A DNA stretch of 45,125 nucleotides from Alphaproteobacteria bacterium (GTDB lineage: Bacteria > Pseudomonadota > Alphaproteobacteria > UBA11136), in NCBI GenBank assembly GCA_016776635.1, contig JADHSZ010000017.1:1-45125 (forward strand). Reading direction: 5' to 3'. The notes below the pieces were generated by a model. The model was not told where the DNA came from. It saw nothing but the letters and a program-made list of their open reading frames with translations, and ran no database searches. Both the position numbers and the translations under genes were made by a program. Below are positions 1-10,755 of the stretch, piece by piece. How positions within the stretch are numbered: position 1 is the first letter of the stretch; each line of letters starts with the position of its first letter.

Positions 1-243
1 GGTTTTGCCGAGGGTGCCGTGGATCTGGTGTCGTACAAGCCCGACCGTATCGAGCTTGATCTGCGCGCCGACGGGCCGGCCATTCTCGCCGTCGCCAATT
101 CCTACAGCCCCTACTGGCGGGTTCGCGTGGATGGCGAGGCGGCGGAGATTTTCCCCGCCTATCACACGTTCTGGGGTGTGGCGGTGGCGGCGGGCGCGCA
201 CCATGTCGTATTTGACTATGTTCCCCCCTACCGCCTTTGGTAG
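1..243 (+). CDS. C-terminal fragment of a YfhO-like membrane protein (partial, 5' end outside window)
   Basis: Frame 1 is open from the first base, so the start lies upstream of the window; about 80 residues remain before the TAG at 241-243. The fragment is hydrophilic and beta-rich. It contains SYSPYWRVRVDGE, then an aromatic stretch around FPAYHTFWGVAV, and ends HHVVFDYVPPYRLW. A 'tyrosine-x-proline-x-tryptophan-arginine ... valine-aspartate-glycine ... alanine-glycine-x-histidine-x-valine-x-phenylalanine' pattern is typical of the extracytoplasmic C-terminal domain of YfhO-type and related polytopic glycosyltransferase-like proteins (family knowledge). No membrane segment is left in the window, so the assignment rests only on this tail. 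It may equally belong to another large membrane protein with the same tail domain. Confidence 0.5.
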   Translation, partial: GFAEGAVDLVSYKPDRIELDLRADGPAILAVANSYSPYWRVRVDGEAAEIFPAYHTFWGVAVAAGAHHVVFDYVPPYRLW

Positions 244-305
244 AATGGCTGGGATCGTTCCCTTAAAGGTGCGAGGAGTCCAAAAATCTTATCGCGCAGA
301 CGGCT

Positions 306-335
306 TTGTTCTTATATGGGAACGAAATTTATGCT
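306..335 (+). promoter_or_regulatory. Possible sigma70-type promoter for the gpmI operon
   Basis: TTGTTC at 306-311 and TATGCT at 330-335 are 18 bases apart, 50 bases before the gpmI ATG, in a locally AT-richer 140-base gap. An alternative -10, TATATA, lies at 337-342. Only weak sequence support; no transcription data. Confidence 0.3.
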
Positions 336-384
336 CTATATAGTGGCTACCCGCCCGTAGGGTCCTCTAGATGTTGATTCAGTA

Positions 385-1962
385 ATGAGCGACACAAACC
401 CACCGCGTCCCGTGGTTCTCTGCATCCTTGATGGCTGGGGAGTGCGCAAGGATGCCCAGGACAATGCCGTGGCCCAGGCCAGCACGCCGGTCTGGGACGG
501 CCTCGTGGCGAGCTGTCCCCATGGCACCCTGGAGGCGTCCGAGGAGAGCGTCGGCCTGCCCCAGGGCCAGTTCGGCAATTCCGAAGTAGGGCACATGAAT
601 ATCGGCGCCGGACGGGTGCTCTATCAGGACTTGTTGCGTATCAACGCCGCCTGCGAGGACGGCTCTCTGAGCGATATTCCCACGCTTGTGGGCTTTATCC
701 AGAAACTCAAGGAAAGCGGCGGCGTCTGTCACCTCATGGGCCTGGTGTCTCCCGGCGGTGTGCATGCCCACCAGACTCACATTGTGGCCCTGGCCCGTGC
801 CGTGACCGCGGCCGGCGTGCCGGTGGCCGTGCATGCCTTTCTCGATGGCCGCGACACGCCGCCACTTACCGCCAAGGATAACATTTCGAAGCTGATTGCC
901 GACACCAAGGACTGTCCGGGCCTTCGTTTCGGCACCGTGTGCGGGCGTTTTTACGCCATGGACCGCGACAATCGCTGGGATCGCGTGGCCGCCGCCTATG
1001 AAGCCATGGTGGAGGGTAAGGGCAAGCGGGTGGCGGATGTGATTTCCGCCATCACCGCCAGTTATGACGTATCTGTGACCGATGAATTCGTGGTGCCCAC
1101 GGTGATCGGGGACTATGACGGCATGAAGGAGGGCGATGGCATCCTGATGGCCAATTATCGCACCGACCGGGTGCGTGAAATTCTGACGGCGCTGCTCGAC
1201 CCCTATTTCGAAAGCTTCGAGAGAACACGGATGGCCCGTTTCGCCGCGGCGCTGGGCATGACCGAATATTCTCCGCGTCTCAACAAATATCTCGACGCCA
1301 TGTTCTCCACCCCTCATTACGAGAATATCATGGCCTGGGTGGTCTGTTGCGCGGGCCTGAAACAGCTGCGCATCGCCGAGACCGAGAAATACGCCCATGT
1401 GACCTATTTCTTCAACGTCAGCAACGAACAGCAGTTCGAGGGCGAGGACCGTATCCTGGTGCCGTCACCTCGCGTGCCCACCTACGACGTACAGCCGGAA
1501 ATGGCCGCGCCCGAGGTGACGCGGCGGCTGATCGAGGCCATAGAGGGCGGGGAGTACGGCTTCATCGTGGTCAATTTCGCCAATCCCGACATGGTTGGCC
1601 ATACCGGCTCCATGTCCGCGGCCATACGGGCGGTGGAGACCATCGATAGTTGTCTGGGGCGGCTGACTTCCGCTCTCGAGAAGGCCGGTGGCGCCATGCT
1701 GGTTACCGCCGATCACGGCAATATCGAACTCATGCGTGACCCGGAAACGGGACAGCCCCATACGTCCCATACCTGTAATCCGGTGCCCAGCGTTCTGGTG
1801 GGCGGCCCCGATGATGTCACCTCGCTGCGGCATGGCTGTTTGGCCGATATTGCACCCACATTGCTGGCGCTGATGGGGCTGGAACATCCCGAGGAGATGA
1901 CGGGTCAATCCCTTCTCGTCACCGCCTCGGAGCGTACCGGGGCCAAGGCGGCCTCGGCCTGA
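385..1962 (+). CDS. gpmI: 2,3-bisphosphoglycerate-independent phosphoglycerate mutase
   Basis: Interconverts 3- and 2-phosphoglycerate in glycolysis and gluconeogenesis in the cytosol, using two Mn2+ ions and a phosphoserine intermediate. The 525-residue length is typical of the family. Visible landmarks: the N-terminal metal site VLCILDGWG (residues 11-19), the nucleophile serine S66 in GNSEVGHMNIG, HAFLDGRDTPP, YAMDRDNRWDR, GLKQLRIAETEKYAH and the C-terminal metal-binding TADHGN with HTSHT. The ATG at 385 lies right before the conserved N-terminus; no strong ribosome site precedes it. It heads the run gpmI - EnvC-like - ctpA - deacetylase - rppH, a cluster common in alphaproteobacteria. One oddity: the usual FF(N/S)GG segment before the LVPSP loop reads FFNVSN here (about 1412-1429), and NFRADRARE reads NYRTDRVRE. 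The core catalytic residues remain, so I expect an active enzyme. Confidence 0.95.
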   Translation: MSDTNPPRPVVLCILDGWGVRKDAQDNAVAQASTPVWDGLVASCPHGTLEASEESVGLPQGQFGNSEVGHMNIGAGRVLYQDLLRINAACEDGSLSDIPTLVGFIQKLKESGGVCHLMGLVSPGGVHAHQTHIVALARAVTAAGVPVAVHAFLDGRDTPPLTAKDNISKLIADTKDCPGLRFGTVCGRFYAMDRDNRWDRVAAAYEAMVEGKGKRVADVISAITASYDVSVTDEFVVPTVIGDYDGMKEGDGILMANYRTDRVREILTALLDPYFESFERTRMARFAAALGMTEYSPRLNKYLDAMFSTPHYENIMAWVVCCAGLKQLRIAETEKYAHVTYFFNVSNEQQFEGEDRILVPSPRVPTYDVQPEMAAPEVTRRLIEAIEGGEYGFIVVNFANPDMVGHTGSMSAAIRAVETIDSCLGRLTSALEKAGGAMLVTADHGNIELMRDPETGQPHTSHTCNPVPSVLVGGPDDVTSLRHGCLADIAPTLLALMGLEHPEEMTGQSLLVTASERTGAKAASA

Positions 1963-1975
1963 AGGCGCGGGGGCC

Positions 1976-3289
1976 ATGACAATCGGTAACTTCCGCTACG
2001 GTTTCCCCCACCATTATTTGCCCCACCGTTATTTCCTGGGGGGCTCACCCTATGTTTTGTGTGCTTTTTTTGCAGTTGCCGCGTTCGCTTCCCCGGTCTC
2101 GGCCGAAGACGAAAAGGCGGCGCTGGACGGGGACAAAGACAGGCTCGAGGCGGTTGAGCGCGCCCTGAGCCAGGAACGGGGACAGCAACAGGATCTGGCG
2201 AATCAAGCGCGGACACTGGCGGGGGAAATTTCGCAAATCAAAAAGGAATTGGTGACGGCCGCCCATGCCGCACAGGAAAGCGAATCCGGCCTGTCCGAGG
2301 TGGAGAATATGCTCGACCAGCTCAATTCCCGTGTCTCGCATGTCCGGGGCGAGCTGATGGGCCGCCGCAGCCAGATGACATCGACCCTTGTGGCGCTGGA
2401 GAGGGTGGCTCTTCGGCCTCCGGAATCGGTGATCTTCCAGCCCGGCACGGCGCCCGATGCCGTGCGCAGCGCCCTGTTGCTGCGGGCTGTGGTGCCGCCG
2501 CTGGAGGCACGCAGCCGCAGCCTGGGAAAGGATCTCTCCACCCTGGCGGGATTACGCCGCGAGATCGCCAGCCGCCATGACGAGCTGCTTGCCGCTACCC
2601 ACGACCTGGAGGACAACCGTGCCCGTCTCGATGGGCTGTTGCGGCGCAAGTCGCGACTGCACAGCCAGACCAAACGGGACAGTCACCAAACGGCGGCGCG
2701 TATGAGAAAACTGGCGGCGGAGGCGCGGTCGCTCCGTGATCTGTTGTCGCGGCTGGAAACGGGGAGTCTGCCGGACCGCAACGAAGATGTTTCCGTCAAA
2801 GCCGAAAAGCCGGAACTCACGGAGACAGCGGCCCTCTCCCCGGTGCCGCCCCCGGCGCTGCTGCCATCGGGGGTTCCTTTCACCAAGGCGCGGGGGAAAA
2901 TGGTGTTCCCGGTTCGCGGCCGCCTGGTGACGCAGTATGGTGATTCAGGCGGAACCACCGGCCTTACCGCAAAGGGGGTTACCCTCGCCACGCGGCGCGA
3001 GGCCAGCGTGGTGGCGCCCTATGATGGCGAGGTGGTCTTCGCGGGTCCTTTCCGGGGCTATGGGCAACTCTTGATCATTGCCCATGGCGAAGGCTATCAT
3101 CTTCTTTTAGCAGGATTATCCCGGATCGACAGCGCCGTTGGACAGACCCTGCTTGCGGGGGAGCCGGTGGGCGTCATGGGGCGTCCGGAAAATGGCGAGC
3201 CGAGCTTGTATATGGAGCTTCGCCGCAAGAGCGAACCCATCAATCCGCTGCCGTGGCTGGCGGCGACTCACGAAAAGGTAAGTGGCTGA
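1976..3289 (+). CDS. EnvC/LytM-type murein hydrolase activator (degenerate M23 domain)
   Basis: A 437-residue exported protein with a long coiled coil (about residues 45-265: heptad-rich, many Glu, Arg, Lys and Leu) and a C-terminal LytM/M23 fold (about 305-430). An N-terminal hydrophobic segment, YVLCAFFAVAAFASPVSA, looks like a signal peptide, preceded by an unusually long n-region; a start further in is possible. In the M23 fold the zinc ligands of active endopeptidases are missing: the HxxxD region reads TAKGVTLATRRE and the HxH region reads LYMELR. That is the pattern of EnvC-type factors, which activate amidases at division rather than cutting peptidoglycan themselves (family knowledge; LdpF is the Caulobacter relative). 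Its TGA overlaps the ctpA ATG (TGATG at 3287-3291), so the two are translationally coupled. Confidence 0.85.
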   Translation: MTIGNFRYGFPHHYLPHRYFLGGSPYVLCAFFAVAAFASPVSAEDEKAALDGDKDRLEAVERALSQERGQQQDLANQARTLAGEISQIKKELVTAAHAAQESESGLSEVENMLDQLNSRVSHVRGELMGRRSQMTSTLVALERVALRPPESVIFQPGTAPDAVRSALLLRAVVPPLEARSRSLGKDLSTLAGLRREIASRHDELLAATHDLEDNRARLDGLLRRKSRLHSQTKRDSHQTAARMRKLAAEARSLRDLLSRLETGSLPDRNEDVSVKAEKPELTETAALSPVPPPALLPSGVPFTKARGKMVFPVRGRLVTQYGDSGGTTGLTAKGVTLATRREASVVAPYDGEVVFAGPFRGYGQLLIIAHGEGYHLLLAGLSRIDSAVGQTLLAGEPVGVMGRPENGEPSLYMELRRKSEPINPLPWLAATHEKVSG

Positions 3290-4581
3290 TGCAAAGATTT
3301 CGTTGGGCGGCAGTAATTGGAATGTTTCTTGTTTTCTGCCCCGGAGACCTCCCTGCCCAGGAAAATGATTCCGAAACCTATCGTCAACTCAACCTGTTCG
3401 GAGAAGTTTTCGAACGGGTGCGGTCGAACTACGTGGAAGAGGTTTCCGACGGCGAGCTTGTGGAATCCGCCATCAATGGCATGCTCACCTCGCTTGACCC
3501 CCATTCAAGCTTTCTCAACGAAAAGAGTTTTCGGGACATGCAGGTACAGACCAAGGGCGAATTCGGCGGCCTTGGCATCGAAGTCACCATGGATAGCGGC
3601 CTGGTCAAGGTGGTCTCGCCCATTGACGACACACCGGCCTTTCGCGCCGGCATCAAGTCCGGAGACCTGATTTTCCAGCTCGATGACGAGGCGGTCATGG
3701 GGCTGACCCTGGCCGAGGCCGTGGACCGCATGCGTGGCCGTGTGGGTACCGATATCAAGCTGACGATCCGCCGCGAGGGCAGGGAGCCCTTCGATGTGAC
3801 CATCACACGGGCCATCATCCGTATCCAGTCGGTACGTTCACACCTTGAAAAGGATATCGGCTATGTGCGTATCACCACCTTCAACGAACAGGCCGCGGAC
3901 GGCCTGAAAAAAGCCATGAAAGGCTTCAAGGATGAACTGGGGAGCGAGCTCAAGGGCGTTGTTCTCGATCTGCGCAACAACCCCGGCGGCCTTCTTGACC
4001 AGGCGGTGGCGATTTCGGATTCCTTCCTGGAGCGCGGCGAAATCGTTTCCACGCGTGGCCGCCACGAGGATGATGATCACCGCTATAATGCTCAGCCCGG
4101 CGACCTCGCCGACGGCCTGCCCATGGTGATTCTCATCAATGGCGGTTCGGCATCGGCATCGGAAATCGTTGCCGGCGCTCTGCAGGATCACCGTCGCGCG
4201 GTTATCATGGGAACCCGCTCCTTCGGCAAGGGGTCGGTTCAGACCATTATCCCCATGGGCACTCTGGGAGCCATCCGCCTGACCACAGCGCTCTATTACA
4301 CGCCTTCGGGAGTTTCCATTCAGGCCAAGGGTATCGAGCCCGGCATTGTGGTGGAACAGGCCCGCCTCGAGGTCATTGACGGTGGCCAGCGCCGCCGCGA
4401 GGAAGATCTGCGCGGGGCGCTTGAGAATGGAAACGCAAAGCCCACGGACAGCAAGATGGAGTCGCCGGACGATGCCCCCGCGGATGGGGCGGAGGAAACG
4501 TCCTTTGAAGATTATCAATTGGCGCGGGCGCTCGATCTTCTGCACGGCATTGCGCTGTATGACGATCAAGCCGCCAACTGA
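3289..4581 (+). CDS. ctpA: Carboxy-terminal processing protease CtpA (S41 family)
   Basis: A 430-residue exported serine protease that trims C-termini of envelope proteins and is often linked to EnvC/NlpI-like partners and cell-wall remodelling. The ATG at 3289 is preferred over an upstream in-frame start because it overlaps the EnvC-like stop, has AAGG upstream, and is followed at once by a signal peptide (VIGMFLVFCPGDLPAQ). Domains in order: a tail-specific protease N-region (ETYRQLNLFGEVFERVRSNYVE), a PDZ domain around GGLGIEVTMDSGLVKVVSPIDDTPA, and the S41 catalytic domain with NGGSASASEIVAGAL (nucleophile serine) and RSFGKGSVQT (catalytic lysine). The C-terminus is acidic. Family and function are clear; substrates cannot be told. 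Confidence 0.95.
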   Translation: MQRFRWAAVIGMFLVFCPGDLPAQENDSETYRQLNLFGEVFERVRSNYVEEVSDGELVESAINGMLTSLDPHSSFLNEKSFRDMQVQTKGEFGGLGIEVTMDSGLVKVVSPIDDTPAFRAGIKSGDLIFQLDDEAVMGLTLAEAVDRMRGRVGTDIKLTIRREGREPFDVTITRAIIRIQSVRSHLEKDIGYVRITTFNEQAADGLKKAMKGFKDELGSELKGVVLDLRNNPGGLLDQAVAISDSFLERGEIVSTRGRHEDDDHRYNAQPGDLADGLPMVILINGGSASASEIVAGALQDHRRAVIMGTRSFGKGSVQTIIPMGTLGAIRLTTALYYTPSGVSIQAKGIEPGIVVEQARLEVIDGGQRRREEDLRGALENGNAKPTDSKMESPDDAPADGAEETSFEDYQLARALDLLHGIALYDDQAAN

Positions 4582-4635
4582 TCCTTTCATCCGCGCGCCA
4601 CTGATCGGGAGCCCGGCGCCGCCGGGGCCGACGGA

Positions 4636-6171
4636 GTGACTGAATCGGACGACGACATACCCGAAGACGAAGACGCCGCGGAAGATGTTCCTGACGACGA
4701 CTCTGGTGATTCCGATAAGGCTGTCTCCGACGACGTCACCGATGATGTCGACTTCGATGACGTTGACTCCGGGGATGACGACTCCGGGGATGACGATTCC
4801 GGGGATGACGACGGTCCCGGCGAGGAAGGCCTCGAAGAAGACTCCGATGAAACAGATGAGGCCAATCTCGATCCCTTCGCCGACCAGGAGGAAGAGGATC
4901 TTTCCTTCCTCATGGGTGAGGCGGACGAAGAAGGGTATATCGATCTCAGTGATGATGAAGACGAGGAGGCGGAAGACACGTCCGGCGGAGGGTTCCGGGT
5001 CAGCTTTCTTCTCGTGGCCTATCTTGTGGTGCTGTTGTTCTTCGGCGGGGTTATCGGCTGGCTGCTGATGGCCGGAGAGGAAGAGGTCGCCGATACAGAG
5101 ACCACTTCCACCTTCACATCATTGCTCCCTCCGGAAACCGAAGAACCGGACCGCGCCCCGATTTGGGGTGACGGTCCGGCGGGCATGACCGGGCCGGGAG
5201 AAGCCTCCGAAACGGCCATGGTCAACGGCGATGGCATGACAGACGGAGAGGAGGGAGGAATTCAGTCCCCCGCGCGGCTTCTCCCCCGTGCCTTCCTTGA
5301 AAAGGAAATGGCCCAACTCACCCCAAGTCCTGATCCGGAGCTGGTGGAAGAGATGGCGGATGGCCCGCTGCCAAAAATTGCCGAAGACGGCCGTATGTCG
5401 TTCCGGGTCTATGCCCGGCCTTTCGACCATAACGACCAGCGTCCGCGCATCGCTATCATTATCCAGAACATGGGACTCAGCCACAACGCGACGGAAACCG
5501 CGATTCAACAGCTTCCCGGATCCGTCACCCTGGCTTTCTCGCCTTATGCCGACAATCTTGAACACTGGACCACCGAGGCGCGCAGGAACGGCCACGAGAT
5601 ATTACTGGCTATGCCCATGGAGCCGGTCAATTATCCGCTCAACGATCCCGGCCCCTACGCCTTGATTACCGGGCTTTCTCCCGAACAGAACGCCAAGCGG
5701 CTGCAATGGCTGATGAGCCGGTTTACCGGCTATGTGGGCGTGACCAACGAAATGGGCTCACGCTTTATTACCTCCAACCAGGATATAAGGCCGGTACTGG
5801 AAATCTTTCATAATCGCGGCCTGATGTTCGTGGATAACCGCGTTACCAGCCGCAGTGTCGCCATCCGGGTGGCTCAGGATGTAGGCCTGCCCTGGGCCGC
5901 CGGCGACAGGTCCATCGACCGTAATCCCTCACGCCAGTATATCGACGACAAACTGGCCGAAATCCAACGCATTGCTCTCGACAAGGGGAGCGCCGTGGCC
6001 ATGGCCTTGCCCTATCCCGTGACTTTTGAACGTCTTGCCCTGTGGTTGCCGAAGCTGGAAGAGGAAGGCTTCGTGGTGGCTCCGGTTTCGGCGGTGATCC
6101 ACCAGCAGGGGCCCGAGGGAGAAGAAGAGGAAAGCGAAGAAGCAGAGGCAAGCGATGAAGGAGAGCAGTGA
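4636..6171 (+). CDS. Divergent polysaccharide deacetylase family protein with acidic N-terminal region
   Basis: 511 residues starting at GTG 4636, 54 bases after ctpA. Three parts are visible: a cytoplasmic N-terminal region of about 115 residues made mostly of Asp, Glu and Ser (with a triplicated SGDDD unit), one membrane segment (VSFLLVAYLVVLLFFGGVIGWLL), and a periplasmic NodB-like fold from about residue 255 (RPRIAIIIQNMGLS, LAMPMEPVNYPLNDPGP, YVGVTNEMGSRF, MALPYPVT). This YibQ/divergent-deacetylase family regularly sits next to EnvC and CtpA, implying a cell-wall role. The metal-site positions differ from classical forms: the Asp-Asp pair is QN, the NHMGSRF histidine is Glu, and the late GHPYP histidine is lost. 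Catalytic activity is therefore doubtful. The 3' end overlaps rppH by 17 bases. Confidence 0.85.
   Translation: MTESDDDIPEDEDAAEDVPDDDSGDSDKAVSDDVTDDVDFDDVDSGDDDSGDDDSGDDDGPGEEGLEEDSDETDEANLDPFADQEEEDLSFLMGEADEEGYIDLSDDEDEEAEDTSGGGFRVSFLLVAYLVVLLFFGGVIGWLLMAGEEEVADTETTSTFTSLLPPETEEPDRAPIWGDGPAGMTGPGEASETAMVNGDGMTDGEEGGIQSPARLLPRAFLEKEMAQLTPSPDPELVEEMADGPLPKIAEDGRMSFRVYARPFDHNDQRPRIAIIIQNMGLSHNATETAIQQLPGSVTLAFSPYADNLEHWTTEARRNGHEILLAMPMEPVNYPLNDPGPYALITGLSPEQNAKRLQWLMSRFTGYVGVTNEMGSRFITSNQDIRPVLEIFHNRGLMFVDNRVTSRSVAIRVAQDVGLPWAAGDRSIDRNPSRQYIDDKLAEIQRIALDKGSAVAMALPYPVTFERLALWLPKLEEEGFVVAPVSAVIHQQGPEGEEEESEEAEASDEGEQ
4765..4809 (+). repeat. Three tandem 15-bp repeats coding SGDDD units
   Basis: GACTCCGGGGATGAC occurs at 4765-4779 and 4780-4794, with a one-base variant at 4795-4809. 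It encodes the repeated acidic unit in the cytoplasmic region of the deacetylase-family protein. In-frame, so copy-number changes would only alter tail length. Confidence 0.9.
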
Positions 6172-6670
6172 GGCAGAGGACAGCCGGGTGAAGGGGCTTC
6201 CCTACCGGGATGGCGCGGGGATCATGCTTTTCAACGGTCTGGGCCGTGTCTTCGTGGCGCGCCGCATCGATATGCCTTCGCAAGCCTGGCAGATGCCGCA
6301 GGGGGGAATCGATGCCGGAGAGACTCCGCGCGAAGCCGCCCTGCGCGAACTGGAGGAAGAGATCGGCACCTCCAAGGCGGAAATTATGGCCGAAAGCCGG
6401 GACTGGCTGACCTATGAACTGCCGGACTGGTTGGTGCCAAAGGTGTGGGGCGGGCGCTATCGCGGACAACGCCAGAAATGGTTCGCCATGCGTTTCACAG
6501 GTGACGACGCCGATATCAACATCGCCACCGAAACCCCGGAATTTCTCGACTGGAAATGGGAGGACATAAACCGCCTGCCGGAACTCATCGTTCCCTTCAA
6601 ACGCAAACTTTACCAGGAGGTAGTGGCGGAATTCGGTCATCTGGTGCGGGCCCAGAGTGATGCCTCCTGA
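6155..6670 (+). CDS. rppH: RNA pyrophosphohydrolase RppH (Nudix)
   Basis: A 171-residue Nudix hydrolase that removes pyrophosphate from the 5' end of triphosphorylated RNAs (and cleaves dinucleoside polyphosphates), starting RNA decay. The Nudix box GGIDAGETPREAALRELEEEIG-type signature is complete at about residues 50-71 (Gly, Glu, Arg-Glu and Glu-Glu positions all present). RppH-specific flanks are also seen: YRDGAGIMLFN near the N-terminus, AWQMPQGG just before the box, YELPDWL, and YRGQRQKWFAMRF. The ATG at 6155 lies inside the end of the upstream gene, implying coupled translation. The gene overlaps the following permease by 11 bases. Confidence 0.95.
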   Translation: MKESSEAEDSRVKGLPYRDGAGIMLFNGLGRVFVARRIDMPSQAWQMPQGGIDAGETPREAALRELEEEIGTSKAEIMAESRDWLTYELPDWLVPKVWGGRYRGQRQKWFAMRFTGDDADINIATETPEFLDWKWEDINRLPELIVPFKRKLYQEVVAEFGHLVRAQSDAS

Positions 6671-7883
6671 CGGCGAGGCCCGCCTGGAGCGGGTCTTGGG
6701 GCTGCCGATGCTGGTTCTCTATGGGTTGGGCACCACCGTTGGCGCCGGCATCTTCGCCCTTGTCGGCAAGGTAGCGGGGCGCGCCGGGCTTTATGCGCCG
6801 GTCTCCTTCTTCGCTGCCGCCGTGATCGCCGCCCTTACCGCGCTATGCCTGGCCGAACTCTCCGCCCGTTTTCCGAAAAGCGCGGCAGAGGCCATCTATG
6901 TGCGCGAAGGCCTGCACTCCCATCATCTGGCGCTTGCCGTGGGTCTGCTCGTGGCCGTGGCGGGGATCGTCTCCGCCGCCGCCATCACCAACGGGGCGGT
7001 GGGCTATATCCACCAATTCCTCGACCTGTCCGCTCCGCTCCTGATCCTGCTGCTGGTGCTGGCTATGGGATGCCTCGCCGCCTGGGGTATCGCCGAATCC
7101 GTGGGCATCGCCGCTTTCATTACGTTGATTGAACTGGGCGCGCTGGCGATGGTGGTCTGGGCCGGCGGCGAGGGTCTCTCCACCATACCCGAACGCGCAG
7201 GCGACTTCGTTCCGCCCTTTGAGGGCGTCGCCTGGGGCGGGATCATGGCCGGGGCCTTCCTCGCCTTCTACGCCTTCCTCGGATTCGAGGATATGGTCAA
7301 GGTGGCCGAGGAGGTGAAAGACGTCACCCGCACCCTGCCGGCGGCGATCATCCTTACCCTCCTTATCACCACGCTGGTTTACGTGGCCGTGGCCCTGGCC
7401 GCGGTTTCAACCCTCGATCCGCAAGAACTCACCGAGAGCGAGGCGCCGCTGGCGCTTATCTTCGAACGGGGTACCGGCGCTTCGCCTGCGATAATCAGCT
7501 TCATCAGCATCTTCGCCCTTCTGAACGGCGCATTGATCCAGATAATCATGGCCTCGCGGGTTTTCTACGGCCTGGGGGAACAGGGGATGCTTCCCAAGTC
7601 TCTTTCCCGGGTCCATCCCGTTACCCGCACGCCGCTGATTGCCACCGCCCTGGTTAGCGGCATTGTGCTGGTATTGGCCCTGTGGTTTGGACTCGAGGCC
7701 CTGGCCGAGGCTACCTCGGCGGTGACGCTGGTAATTTTTTCGCTGGTCAATTTGTCTTTGGTCATGATCAAGAGGCGCACACCCGCGCCGCCCGGCATCC
7801 GCGTTTACCCGCTCTGGGTGCCGGTGGCCGGCTTTGCCTTCAGCGCCGGTTTTCTCTTTATGGAGATGGCTCCCCGCTTTTAG
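6660..7883 (+). CDS. APC-family amino acid permease
   Basis: A 407-residue inner-membrane transporter with about 11-12 hydrophobic segments. The first helix carries the APC-superfamily unwound-helix signature GLGTTVGAGIFALVGKVAG, and FYAFLGFEDMVKVAEEVKD matches the conserved helix 6/loop region (FxGFdxxxxxaEE). The family exchanges or imports amino acids or polyamines; the substrate cannot be read from sequence. The ATG at 6660 is taken as the start (a GTG lies directly before it at 6657). It overlaps the end of rppH and so seems to be the last gene of this plus-strand operon. It ends 27 bases from the convergent atpC. Confidence 0.85.
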   Translation: MPPDGEARLERVLGLPMLVLYGLGTTVGAGIFALVGKVAGRAGLYAPVSFFAAAVIAALTALCLAELSARFPKSAAEAIYVREGLHSHHLALAVGLLVAVAGIVSAAAITNGAVGYIHQFLDLSAPLLILLLVLAMGCLAAWGIAESVGIAAFITLIELGALAMVVWAGGEGLSTIPERAGDFVPPFEGVAWGGIMAGAFLAFYAFLGFEDMVKVAEEVKDVTRTLPAAIILTLLITTLVYVAVALAAVSTLDPQELTESEAPLALIFERGTGASPAIISFISIFALLNGALIQIIMASRVFYGLGEQGMLPKSLSRVHPVTRTPLIATALVSGIVLVLALWFGLEALAEATSAVTLVIFSLVNLSLVMIKRRTPAPPGIRVYPLWVPVAGFAFSAGFLFMEMAPRF

Positions 7884-7902
7884 CGGGTGAGAACGCCCGC
7901 CT
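7881..7902. terminator. Weak hairpin between convergent permease and atpC
   Basis: GCGGG and CCCGC (7883-7900) form a short stem in the 27-base gap between two converging genes. There is no T-run, so it is only a possible shared 3' end. Confidence 0.25.
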
Positions 7903-7910
7903 TACGTGTC

Positions 7911-8324
7911 TTAGCGGATAGCGGCGGCAATGGCGTTGAGCATGGCCTCGGCCACCATCAGCGCATTCTCCGCGGTCTCGCGGTCGTCATCGCTGGTGCT
8001 GGCGTCAATATCGTCTCGCAGGTCACCGATGCGGGAACTGATCTCCTTTGCGTCCAGCTCCTCCATCGGCACCGCCTGTTCGGCGAGAACGGTACAGCGT
8101 TCCGGGGTCGCTTCGGCGATGCCGCCGCTGACGAAGATGCGCTGCTCCACCTCGCCCCCGTTATGGACCTCCAGGACGCCGGGACGGACCCCGGAAATAA
8201 ACAGCGAATGTCCGGGCAGAATACCGAAATCACCCTCGGCGCCGGGCACAAGCACCATATCCACCTCGGCGGAAATCAGGAGCTTTTCCGGGGACACCAG
8301 CTCGAATGCGACTTTTTCTTCCAT
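7911..8324 (-). CDS. atpC: ATP synthase F1 subunit epsilon
   Basis: A 137-residue epsilon subunit, part of the central stalk of F1, coupling gamma rotation and inhibiting ATP hydrolysis. The N-terminal beta sandwich is clear (FELVSPEKLLISAEVDMVLVPGAEGDFGILPGHS), followed by the helical hairpin (about residues 88-137) rich in Asp, Glu and Ala. It is the last gene of atpHAGDC, 12 bases after atpD. As in other alphaproteobacteria the F0 genes are not adjacent. Confidence 0.95.
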   Translation of the reverse strand: MEEKVAFELVSPEKLLISAEVDMVLVPGAEGDFGILPGHSLFISGVRPGVLEVHNGGEVEQRIFVSGGIAEATPERCTVLAEQAVPMEELDAKEISSRIGDLRDDIDASTSDDDRETAENALMVAEAMLNAIAAAIR

Positions 8325-8336
8325 CAGATAAAATCC

Positions 8337-10708
<2,372 letters not shown>

Positions 10709-10755
10709 GCCGTCGCTCTACGCAGTTGTGATTTTCTTAAATCCTGGGGCCGGGC

